From: Dirofilaria immitis
Taxonomy: Eukaryota > Nematoda > Chromadorea > Rhabditida > Onchocercidae
Direction of reading: 5' to 3'
Assembly (NCBI GenBank): GCA_024305405.1
Contig: JAKNDB010000068.1
Span: 1,730,501-1,794,500 of the forward strand
Length of the DNA: 64,000 nt
Part shown: positions 26,401 to 41,077 of the stretch, piece after piece
Numbering within the stretch: the first letter of the stretch is position 1
Layout of the letters: every line of letters starts with the position of its first letter
Program-made: the position numbers and the translations under genes
Notes under the pieces: generated by a model
What the model saw: the letters and a program-made list of their open reading frames with translations, nothing else
Database searches by the model: none
Told to the model about the DNA's origin: nothing

Positions 26401-28902
26401 TTTCAAATGATTTTTCAGTTTATAATTGTCTATGGTATACACTTGCTGCATTCATGCAGCAAGGAACCGACATAGTACCCAGGTTGAATATTATGATTAA
26501 TTATTTCAAGATTAAACAAATTGATATTTATATTCTTGTTGAACTAATCACAGTATATACCTTAGTATAAATCGTTATTGTTATAACATTATATTATGAT
26601 AAATTTAGACACATATTTATATTTACTCGATTTCAACAAAATAATAATGCAAATCTATGAACCTTACATTTGTATTATCAGATCAATAAGTGGTCGTCTT
26701 GCAAGTAGTGTTTGGTGGTTTTTCACGATGATTATCGTTTCATCCTATACGGCCAATTTAGCAGCATTTTTAACATTGGAAAAAATGCAAGCACCAATTG
26801 AATCAGTGGAAGATTTGGCTAAGCAAACTAAAATTAAATATGGAATACAACAAGGTGGTTCAACAGCGCAGTTTTTAAGGTAACCTGAAATTTAAACAAT
26901 AAAAATGTTTTAGAAAACCTTCCCATACATGCCCAATTGTCCAGAATTTTATAACTTTTGAATTTCAGCACAGTTCAGTGCAAATTTATCAAAGAATGTG
27001 GCGCTACATGGAATCACAGGTATGCTTAATTAAAATAATTGTACGAATTAAAAACCATTCTTGATAAGCATGACGTATCGTAGTTGAGACTAATTAAATC
27101 GTTGCTTCTGAATTGATTGAGTAGCAAAAAGTATTCGCGTATGTCAAATGGAACACTTGTCATTTAAATTTCAGAATTTATTGATGATTAGGATTCAGGA
27201 AGGAAAATATGATTTTCCCATCATTTTATGTTAAAATGTTAAGAGATTTTCTTAGGTACCTGCGGTATTTACGTCAACCTATGCAGAAGGCATCGAAAGA
27301 GTACGAAGTCATAAGGGACGATATGCTTTTTGTTAGAAGCTACCGCAAATGAATATGCAAATACAAGAAAACCTTGTGATACAATGAAAGTTGGCAAGTT
27401 GATTTTTTGCTGAATATCTTAGATCAGATGATGAACTATGTAATAATTATCATTTTAGTTTTTAACAGTTTTTCATTTTGTTCTTGGTATCGTTCGATAT
27501 TTTTTGATGTTACTCGATTTTTTTTTTTGAAATTTAACAATTTTTCAGGGTCAAATTTAAATTCAGTTGGATACGGAGTTGCAACACCGTTTGGTTCTCC
27601 TTATAAGTATGTTATTGATCACGAAGAATTATATTTTCATATCGAAATATTCGCCCTTTGCTATTCTTATCTTATTGTTTATTATTTTCCTATTCTTATA
27701 TTAAGATTAAGCTGATAATACAAGCTACCGAATCATTTTATCTTCATTTTTCATTAAATTGCGATCATTTTTTGGGATGAATTATTTTTTTAATTGAACC
27801 TTAGCTTTTCATGATTCTCTTTATTACATCCTTCAAGTATCTTAATTCTATCTGCTTAAGTCATACATTAAAATCTATGAACAATTGTAGTTATAACTTA
27901 CGAAAACTTTTCAAAATACTTCATATTTCTTTGATAAATTTCAGGGATCATATCAATCTGGCGATTCTTGCATTGCAAGAGCGCGGTGAATTGAAAAAAT
28001 TGGAAAATAAATGGTGGTATGATCGGGGTGAATGCGACCAAGGAATTGCGGTCATTTTTTTTGGATTAATTATTTTCGTCTTTTCGATCTAAACAATGAA
28101 ATGTTATCAATTTTATTGAAGCACTCGAAATTAAATTTTAAATTGTATCGTTCTGACTTGAATCCAAAGGAAAAAAAAAGTATGTTTTTTATTAATTTTT
28201 AGGATGGCCATAATGCAAGTTTGAATTTGAGTAAAGTAGCAGGAATATTTTACATTCTAATGGGTGGAATGATTGCATCAATGTTAGCAGCACTTGGTGA
28301 ATTTCTCTATCGATCTCGTATTGAAGCTCGCAAAGGCAATGTAACTTCATTATTGGGTAGTTTAGCGGTAAGTTTCATATAAAAAAATATTTTCCAGTTA
28401 ATGAGAAAAATTTCATTTATTCACTCACTATGCATCAATTATTAACAAATTGTATTTTTTAGGAAAATCTTCGAGGTGCATTTTTTCCACAACCAAAGAA
28501 AATTCTTCAGGATGATGAGATATTTAGGAAAGGAACACCGGTATTTGATGTTTTTAAGAAGCAAGATGTGAGTTATTCGTTTAAATACTGGTCTAATAAT
28601 TGCTCAGATAAAAATCAGTCATCGATTGGTCTTTGCTGATGAGAGCACTCTTATGATGTATCTCTCTCCATGTAGATTTTTATTCTCTTGTAGATTTTAT
28701 CTATGTATGAATTTCTTGAACTGTAATAGTGCAATTAGAAATTGAAAAAATTTTTCATTTATTTAATTCATCTTCGAAAAAAAAAAAGAATTTGAATTAT
28801 TTGCAGGACGCGACAAAGTCATCTGATTCAAAATCGAGTAAAATAACGGATGAATTAATTCCTGCTCAACCATTCATTAAGCGTTACAATACTGCCGTTT
28901 AA
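20422..28902 (+). CDS. glr-1: AMPA-type ionotropic glutamate receptor, GLR-1-like
   Basis: Twenty-two exons: 20422-20509, 20826-20987, 21189-21342, 22668-22768, 23060-23213, 23744-23852, 23950-24093, 24161-24384, 24541-24672, 24821-24934, 25115-25233, 25481-25628, 25766-25921, 26316-26482, 26682-26879, 26974-27019, 27256-27393, 27549-27606, 27945-28050, 28203-28367, 28463-28567 and 28807-28902. Together they encode about 961 aa, the usual length for the family. Order: signal peptide; amino-terminal domain; ligand-binding lobe 1 ([12 protein letters not shown], glutamate-binding Arg in [12 protein letters not shown]); M1 near 590-610; pore loop with unedited Gln ([10 protein letters not shown]); M3 with [11 protein letters not shown]; lobe 2 (KWWYDRGEC); M4 near 855-875. 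The C-terminus RYNTAV is a class I PDZ ligand, as in C. elegans GLR-1. Frame is kept only by assuming homopolymer slips at 24207-24210, 24848-24853, 24905-24910 and 27327-27331. Intron 17 uses a GC donor. glr-2 orthology cannot be excluded. Confidence 0.93.
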
Positions 28903-28963
28903 TAATTATTATTTAGAGCTTTGATTCTTTGCACATAGATTTATTTTATTTATGGCAATTAAC

Positions 28964-28969
28964 AATAAA
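28964..28969 (+). terminator. Polyadenylation signal of the glutamate receptor gene
   Basis: AATAAA lies about 60 nt after the stop codon at 28902, a normal distance for a nematode 3' UTR. Confidence 0.6.
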
Positions 28970-32084
<3,115 letters not shown>

Positions 32085-32087
32085 CAG
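32085..32087 (+). other. Candidate trans-splice acceptor for collagen 1
   Basis: GTTATTTCAG ends 8 nt before the ATG at 32096, with no upstream donor exon seen. Confidence 0.5.
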
Positions 32088-32095
32088 GTAGCAAA

Positions 32096-34126
32096 ATGAG
32101 CGTGAGAGTATTTGTGGGAATTGCTACAGCATGCAGCATTTTGTGATAATTATGTCACTGCTTGCTGTTTGCATCATTTACAATGATATTAATACCTTAT
32201 ATGATGATGTTATGGACGAAATGGGCGAGTTCAAGGTTCATGATATTTTTGTGTTTAACTTAAATGAAATTATCATTATTCAATCAAATTCTTATCATAT
32301 AATTTTGAGCTTTAAACATTATTTGATTTAATTAGATCAGAAAAAATATATTTTAAATTCATCAGATGAAAGAGAATGATAACTGAAACTATAAAACTAA
32401 CAATCAGAAATATATTTAATTAAATAATATTTGAAAGAAGCAATTTGAATTTCATTTGCGTAAGAGCAAAAATTTAATTAACTAACCAAAAAGTACTCCT
32501 TAAAATTATTATTTAACATATTGCAAATGAAATGATTATGCTAAATTCAAAATTTTTTTTTCTTTTTTAAAATCGAATAATTTATAAAAATAAAAATTTT
32601 TGAACAAATTAATTTTTATAAAAATTTATTATTTAAGCAAGAAAAAAAATCAATTATCATTTTCTTCCAAATCATTCATATTTTCCTTCTTTTTCGATAA
32701 AACATTCATTATCTAAGAGCAAAGATTTGTGTTTACAAATTTTTGTCAAATATTCGAAAATTGATGAATTCTCTTTTTTTCAAGCGTAGAATTGAATTTT
32801 TGAATTCAAAAATCAATAATCTATACAATGATAAACGAGAAATAAGAATCAATTTCTTTCGTAATTTAATTAAATTTTAATCTAAAAAAATTTAATAAAA
32901 AATCAATGGAACACTTTAATTACGTAATCTATATTATTACATATTTCAAGAATTTATGAAACTTCAAAAAATTCTGGAAAAATTCGATATTCTGAAAATA
33001 AGAATGAATTTCTAAACTTAGTACTTTTTTTCATTCTCCTTTTTCTTACATCCATATAACGCTAACCTATTCATGCATACCATATTTCGATTTAATTCTG
33101 ATAATATCAGACTAGTTTAATTGTAGACTGTAGCAGATGATACATGGCAAAGGATATTGTTGTTGCACATGCATCCATCCGGTAACCTTGATGCAACTCC
33201 AACCTTTACCAGCCTTTTTGCTAGGTTCAAGCGACAATTTCAATTTCCTGAACGATGTAGTAAGTTGTGATATAATTTTTCATGTAATTATTTGCTATTT
33301 TTCAAATTTTAAGAGGAAAGAAAAAATCAAGATTAATTCGAATTAGATTAAGGATATGCATATTGCAGATTGCGGACCTTCTGCAGAAGGATGTCCTAGA
33401 GGGCCACCAGGCCCACGTGGAGATATAGGTGAAAAAGGAATGGATGGATATCCAGGTGGAGATGGACCACCAGGTCCACCGGCTTTACCAACAACACAAC
33501 CTACACCACCTCCATGCATTGATTGCCCACCGGGACCTCCAGGACCAGAAGGACCTCCAGGAGAAGCCGGAGAAGAAGGACCACCCGGAAAAATGGGTGG
33601 AGATGGAAAACCAGGAGCAAGAGGTGCACCAGGACAACAGGGATCACAAGGTGAACCTGGTGAACCAGGATCAGATGGAATACCTGGACAACCAGGACCA
33701 CCAGGTAGGGATGGCAAGCGCGGAACTGGGCCGCAAGGACCGAAAGGACCAACTGGATCACGAGGACCACCAGGACCACATGGTGAAAATGGACAAAGAG
33801 GAGCTGATGGAGCATCTGGTGAACCAGGACCAGCAGGAAGAGATGGTAATGATGGCAGATCAGGTGCAAATGGCAAAGAAGGACCGGTAAGTTATGTTTC
33901 TTTTAGAAATCAACGATAACGGTAAAATTAAAATTTCAAAAATTTGCAAATAATTCGATTCAATTATTTTTCTTATAGTTCCAATTTAACTTAAATCATT
34001 TTGTCAATATTTCAGCCTGGAAGTCCGGGTCTACCAGGTCCAGATGCTCATTACTGTCCATGTCCACCAAGAAGTTCCGTATTTTTGAGAGCAGCGAAGA
34101 AGTCGAAGCATAAGCTTCGATCATAA
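32096..34126 (+). CDS. Cuticle collagen (collagen 1)
   Basis: Four exons: 32096-32235, 33127-33259, 33369-33886 and 34016-34126, giving about 300 aa, the usual size of a nematode cuticular collagen. A hydrophobic N-terminal segment comes first, then the conserved box with [15 protein letters not shown] and a furin-like site RFKR at about 80-83. Next are CNCGP, Gly-X-Y repeats split by a short non-helical break containing CIDC, a second interruption at KRGTGP, and the tail HYCPCPP. These proteins are secreted by the hypodermis, cleaved, trimerised and crosslinked in cuticle. Exon 1 is out of frame at TTTT 32139-32142; one more T restores it and makes the exon exactly as long as exon 1 of collagen 2. 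I cannot assign it to a named C. elegans gene. Confidence 0.94.
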
Positions 34127-35402
34127 TTCTCCCATCGTTATGAGCATCATCATCAGCATTATCGTTATTATCATCATCATCATGATCATATGATTATCAG
34201 CACCATCACCATCACAATCAATATTACCATCATTATCAAGCATCAGCAACATCACTGAATAACATCAAGACATTATCAATTCCACATCACGCTCAATGTA
34301 TCATAACGCGCTATTGGTATTGGGTATTTACCCTTTCTTTTTTTTTGTTTATTTTTATAATGTAAACATCCATGTCACCGTCACTGAATGGCAGCACCAA
34401 TTATTTACGTAAAAATATACAAAGCATTAATCGCGAACGTAAAAAGAATAAACAAATTTACTGCTCATGAATTTATCTTTTCTACATGAAAATTCAAATC
34501 ACATGAATCTGATTTAATTAAAACTGATTTCGATAATTGATATCTTAAACGTATTTTCATTTCAAAGAAATCGCGTATAGTATCAGAACGATGTACTATA
34601 TCGGCTAATTTTGATCAATCTATGCATTAATGACCACCATCATTATTTATTTATTTTTGATTCCTCTTGATGGCAAACCTTCAAATATGTTAATCAAATT
34701 CTAACATCTTAACAATTGGTATTTAATTCATCCTCATGACGAAAATGAAAATCTAAAATGATTATTCTTTATCACTAGTTAATTACTAATTCATAAGATT
34801 TCCAAATATAGTAAATAATTGAAATCATTTATTGATATGAAAAGCCATCTAATTGTTTTCTGCGATGGAATTTAGATATCAAAAATTATACCAATTTTTT
34901 CCGTGTAGAAATTTTTCAAATTAAGATATCTTAATTACAGAATAATGCAAATCAATTTAACGAAATTTACGTATAGATAAATTGACAAAAAAAAAAAAAA
35001 CGAAAATTATAAATACTGTTATCATCGACAAAAAGCTGTAAAATTGAAATTCATTATATATCGTACTACTAAAAATTCATTCTTCAATTTCAAGCTTTAC
35101 AAGCTATGCTTTTTAGAAGAAAAAGCAGTAAGCTTAAGAAAGAGAGGTAAAATTAGTTTCTTTTTTTTTTGAAAATAAGAATTAAAAGTTGACTTGGAAG
35201 ATCTTTTAAAATTAGTATTATATTATCACATTTTCTGATCCGAATCTAAGCTTTATTTGCGTAATTTACTGTAAGCATTTTGTTGAAGATAACAGTAAGC
35301 ATTTTCTGAAAAAGATTTGAATCATTTCTACGTTTAAAAGTTGAAATTTATTAAAGTATTTTGAAGAGTGGAAATTTTTAAAGATTTTGAAAAACTCAAA
35401 AA
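34127..35402. other. Collagen 1 3' UTR and downstream sequence
   Basis: The first 130 bases are rich in degenerate CAT/ATC triplets (about 34140-34225), like those flanking collagen 2. AATAAA at 34447-34452 is a plausible polyadenylation signal. The rest is AT-rich with no gene seen. Confidence 0.55.
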
Positions 35403-35513
35403 TACGCGGTATGTACAAAGGGCAGGGACGTAATCAACGTGAACTGATGACTTACGCTTACTAGGAATTCCTCGTTCAAGGAAAATAATTGCAATTCCTG
35501 ATCCCGATCACGG
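35403..35513 (-). pseudogene. 18S rRNA fragment from the 3' region
   Basis: The minus strand reads as the late part of small-subunit rRNA: GCAATTATTT, then GAACGAGGAATTCCTAGTAA, then TTGATTACGTCCCTGCCC and TTTGTACA. About 110 nt are preserved with several substitutions (for example CAGTTCACG for CAGCTTGCG) and both sides end abruptly in AT-rich DNA. It is an isolated rDNA pseudo-fragment, from a different part of 18S than the pieces at 7 kb. Confidence 0.9.
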
Positions 35514-38500
35514 CAGTATCATCATTTGACATTAATCTAGACTATGCTTTCTTGGCAATTTTTAGAGATATTTCAAAGAAATGAATAAACTTTTACATAT
35601 TTTGAAATATAAAAGTAAATATTTCAGCAAATTCTTGCAATTATATTTAAGCAATTTCAACTAATTTATTTCATAGATGATTATTTTTATTTTTCTTTAG
35701 CAATAAAATTAACAATGCCAATTAGCGAAAAGTTGAAAGTTACTAAAAGTTCAAAGAAGATTGAGGTAGCATTATGAAACAGCAACAGAAAATTTTTTAA
35801 ATTGAAATACAAAATCATAATATCAAAAATATAATGATAAATTTTATTTTAATCATTGTATGATAATATTAATTTAATTCATATTTAAAGCTGAATTTCG
35901 AGCTTTTAATCTTGGTTCAATTTTTGGCCATGATGAAAATGATGACAAGTGAAATTTATCGCAATATATTTTCTATTATTTTCAATTAGGAACTTAATTA
36001 AGGATTATTATATTTGCACGGAAAAATGAGTGATACTAAATGAAATTTAGTAAATTACTCTCTATGGTCGAATATTTTCAACATTAGCTATCATTAAAAG
36101 TATTAGTTTGTTTTAGTAGAAATCAAAAGAATTATTTATCGAAATATTATGTAAAATATTGATAAGAGAAAGATTTTAAATTTTTGAAATAAACATAACA
36201 AAGAATTGAATGGAATGAATTTTTTTTAACGATCTTGAACTATTATTTTGTATTCAAAATTTGTAAAGCTTTCGGAGCATTGTTGTATCTGTTATTTTAA
36301 ATTTACTTTCAAATGATATTATAAAATAGCAATATCATTTGAATATTTAAAAGGAAGAGAGAGAGAGAGAGAGAGAGATTAATAAATAGCAATACGGTTT
36401 ATCGAAAATTATTCTCAATCAAATTTAAATGAAATTTTTTAACAATCTTTTAATTTTATAAATCTTTTGATAGAATTGCTAGATTTAAATTTGTGATATT
36501 GAAAGCTACGCTTATTTTAAATATGATTTCTTGATTATTGGTTAAATAAAAAATTTTTAAAAAAAATTCTCGATGATTAATTTCTGAATAATCCTTATTT
36601 ATTGCGTTATGCCAAATGTAAGATGCCACACATATACATGTATACAAATAATGATTTTCAGCAAATTTTTCGACATCAGTAATTAAATTTAATTTCAATA
36701 TTTGAAAAGTAATTTTAATCACAAGACAACTTATCATAAATTTAATAAACTAATAATATCTCTACTAATGAAGTACAAATAGGAATAATTGTTTATGACG
36801 GAATATTCCTCAATTTTCTTTTTATAACTTTATATTTTTTCATTACCTTAAAGACATTTGAAATTTTTGGTAATTTTAATAAATATTAAAAAGTGCAAAA
36901 ATCTGCGAATGAATGTTTTGTAATTAAAGAATAAAAAACGAATAACAAACTAAGCGATAAATTTTGAGAAAGAATTTTCTCTTCCTTTTTTCGAACAATA
37001 AGATTTCAATTAATTAAACTAATTTTTTGACGCTTCTGTAAAACAAAAAAAATATAATTGATAAGAGTTTCATGAAATTGATATTTCGAGAAATTAAGTA
37101 ATTCCTAAAATGAATAATTTATAAAAACTTTTATATATTCTCGTAAATCAATTACAGTATAAAGCATGATGAGCATTGCAACAAACATTATTGATTAGAA
37201 TTAAACAGGCTGAAGAAATTTATGATAAAAGATGAAAGTATTTGAAAAAAAAAAGCAAAAACTAAAAGAAACTTTAAATGAAAGAATTGAAAATTAAATC
37301 AGAATTAAATTTAAAAATTAAAACTCTTTGTTTATTATTTTGGAATGTTTTTTTTTTAATTCTAAATTATTCCAATCTTTTTGACAATAAATTAAAACAA
37401 TTATTATATTCTCGTAAATGTGTCTTATTTGCCTAACAAATATAAATTATATGTAAATACATGTATAAGTGTAAACAATAATAGTCTGATCAATAATTAT
37501 TTCTATAGCTAATTAAATTTAAATCAATTTTGTTTACCCATTTGAAGTTGTCATATGACACATTTATGAAATTAAGTGACAATTTCTGAACAAAGTAAAA
37601 TATTATATATTATAATTTTAATATTAATAAAACAATTCTGAGAGAAGCAAATCATTAAGCATTAACAGTGATAATGATATATGAACTGTTAGGCTCTTAA
37701 TTTATGGTATTAATAACTAAAAGTCTGAAATTTTGGATAAAAAATATCTATTGGTATAAGAAAGTAGGCTTTAGCTGCAATTGAAGTACAAGATTGATAA
37801 AATAATTTAATCCTTTCAATCATTGAGAAAGGTGATAAAAATTATAATTTTGCTGCTAAACAGAAGTTTGCAAAATATGGTGATCGAGGTCAAAACATAA
37901 TTCGAATTTCGATTTTCGATTTCAAATTTGATTATTGATAATAATTAAGTTTTAAACTTTGAAATTTATTAGTAATTCATGCTGTTTAACTCGAACGCTG
38001 ACCATATTCAATTAGTTATAGTTGATGCTGATTAGAAATGAGAAGAGTACCTGCCGTAAATAAAGTAAGATTTAATTCTTATACAAATGAAAGAAGAAAA
38101 GTGGAAATAAGCATTCAAACGATTGAAGTTAAGTGGTTAAAAATTCCGAAAATGTATAATTAAATAAGTTTAAAATGATGAATAATCTTGAATGGAGCAA
38201 GTGACCAACTTGAAGAAGATTTGCTTTGACAAAATTAGCTTGTCAATAATGTAATTACAACTTGCTTTTCAATAGCAAGAATCAAGAGCAAGTTAGCATG
38301 AAAAGGCGCTAAAGACCAAAATTACTCTTCATCATGCTAACATTAGCATTATTATTATTATTATCATCATCATCATCAACATCGTTCTTGTTATCACCTC
38401 TTCAATATTTTGAATTATTATCCTAAAGTGTCCACCATTGATTACTATCCTATCAGTGAAATGTTGAACTTACTGATCTTTAATTATACTGTTTTATTCA

Positions 38501-41077
38501 TCATCTCTACATCATCGTTATTAGCTAATTGTCCATTAAATTGTCTATGCTTAAACAAATCCGTCATATGTTCGTAAGTTGACATTTTCTTCAATTTGAA
38601 ATGAGTTGAAAAATATTCTAAAAAAAAATACTTTTGCTTTGTTTCATAGATGACAAGAAAAGTCATTCAAAATTTTTAATAATTCAAATGAATAAATTTT
38701 AAATGACTTTTAAGATTTCAAAATTGTTTCATTATGTTGGAAGTTAAAATTTTTCAAAAAAAAAAGGAAATCTAATATCAAATAATCGATAGAACATTGG
38801 TATTGATGAGCTAATTCGATCATTTTACAATTCATTTTAAAAATGTATATATGTGATCACGTGTGATCGTATGTCGTTGAAATAATAGCATATGATACAA
38901 TGTTGACATTTTTAAATTTTTTTTTCTCCTTATATATTATAATCAATTAAAAAAAAAGCGTAAAATAATTTTATTATAATTATGCGTACAATTAATTAGG
39001 AATAATTTGAAAATATATGAAAAACACTATGCAAAATTAACAATTTCTTAGAAATTTTAAGCTTAATTTTTTTCTTTGCTTATCTTTATTTGATCATTGA
39101 TCATCTGTTTGCATATAAGTTCATTTTTTTTCCAATAATGCAGAAATTCAAGATCTTATAAGCAGCTAAATCAATCATATCCATTTCGAAGATATTCCAT
39201 TGTTCAGATAATGAATTCGTAAAATTTTATATGTTTTATTGATTTTTACATCGGGTAATGCATAATTTCTTGCTTGATAAACATATTGCTTGAGTAGATA
39301 TTAATCTGTAAATTTTTTCAAGAATAACGAATAATTTTGTTCGGATGGAAAAATCATGTGCTTTTTCTATAAATTTTAACAAATTAGCCAAATAAAATGG
39401 GCATTAAATTTCATACTATTCTTGTCGTGAATTTTTCAGTGGTGAAGTGTGATGCTGATTAATAACTAAATACAACCAGGTTGATTTGTCGAGTTAGTCG
39501 ATCAGCCTCCTAAAATCCGCTGAACTGAATTGAGTTGTGTTGTGTTATGTTGAGTTGCGTTGAGTTGAGTTGAATTGGACTGAGTTGCGTTAAATTAAGT
39601 TGGATTGAGTAGGTTTGAACTATATTAAGTACACATCGGATGGTAAGAATTGGTAACAATTCTTTATTGGTAACAATATACGTTTCGTTATACAATCGAG
39701 TTTATATGGATTAGAAGATGGAAGTGGTTTTCCCATTTAGCACCGGGCAAGTTAAGGCCGAATTACAACATAGACAAGATCCAATGAGAAGATTAGGATT
39801 GAATTTGGACAAAGATATGGGCTTTAGATAGATATTATAAGCGATGCTAACAAAGCATTTCCCATCTAACAGGAATACAAAGATGTGAGCTCAGATAAGA
39901 ACAAAGAAAAAACCATGGAATCTGAGAAGTGCAAAATCGATTAAATGATTCATAATATTGATAACATTCATTTACAATGAAAAATTTATTTAATTATTCA
40001 TTAAGTCGGAGTCTCATGAATGCGAATTCGCGACAATTATTTGCTGACATTTCTTGAAAACGATTGACAGATTTTATAATTCTTTCTTTTCTTTCATTTT
40101 GCATAAAATGATTCAAATGGAATTGATAAGGAAATGAATTTCTTCCTCTTATTATTATATTCATATTTTATATTATTTGCATCAAAGTTATGAAGTATTT
40201 GTATTAAGAAATCGGATACGATATTTTGTGAGGCATACGGTATTTAACACAGTATTAAATCTTAACGAATAGCAAACGAAAAGATTTGAGCAAAACGCTT
40301 TTCATTGATGAATAATATCATCTAAAAATTAAATGCTCTCTATGAAGCAAAAATATCATTTGTTCTCTAAGAAAAGAAATTCTCTGGGTATTTTTTGATA
40401 ATTTAATTTTTTTTTGTTCAATGCAACAAATTTTATAATCGCTGCTTCGTTTTTTTTCTTTTTTTTGTGGAAATGAAATAGCGCGACGTTTTGATAATGT
40501 TAACTGAAAGGCAGAAAGACTAATTTTACGAAAGTGAAATTTAATGATAAATGTTCTCTCAGATTTATTTGTAAAAAAAAGCCTTTTTTTCTCAATTCCA
40601 TTCAAAAATTCTTTTGAAAAATAAGCCGCGTTTAAATTTCTACTTATTTTCAAATCTCAAAAAAAATTCTTTTATTTATTTAACTAAATTCAAATATCAA
40701 AGAGGTAATAATAGAAATATTATTAGCATTTTGATTTATTTTTAAAATAGAGCTAAAAATAAGCACCACAAATATATTTTAATAAGCAATTTGAAATTTT
40801 CAAACCAAAAAATGCTAATATGTATGCATAAAAATTAAATGAATTAAGAGGTCTTCAGTTTATCTTATATAAACTGAAAAAAATTTTATAATAAAAATTT
40901 GATAAATATTCTCGAATTTGTATAAAAATATGCTCTAAATTAAGCTTAAAGCAAAAGCATAAAAAGTTTGAAAATAATAAATAAATAAATTTGCGTAAAG
41001 CGAAAATTTCGCTAATGCAAAAGAGTAATTTCATAACATCATACAAATATTCAAAGTTTATATGAATCAAATTACAG
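35514..41077. other. AT-rich interval upstream of the LRR gene
   Basis: No confident exon. It contains (GA)n at 36354-36378, TTA/TCA triplets at about 38350-38390 and a TGAGT-type pentamer array at 39532-39610. A short stretch at 39721-39830 looks coding but is closed by a stop and has no recognisable family. The missing first exon or exons of the LRR gene should lie here. Confidence 0.5.
39532..39610. repeat. TGAGT-type pentanucleotide array
   Basis: Degenerate repeats of TTGAG/TTGTG/TTGCG at 5-bp spacing. Confidence 0.85.

Noticed and set aside
33343..33876. Gly/Pro-rich frame on the minus strand of collagen 1
   Set aside because: The complement of Gly-X-Y codons is itself open; the plus strand has the signal segment, cysteine motifs and splice sites.
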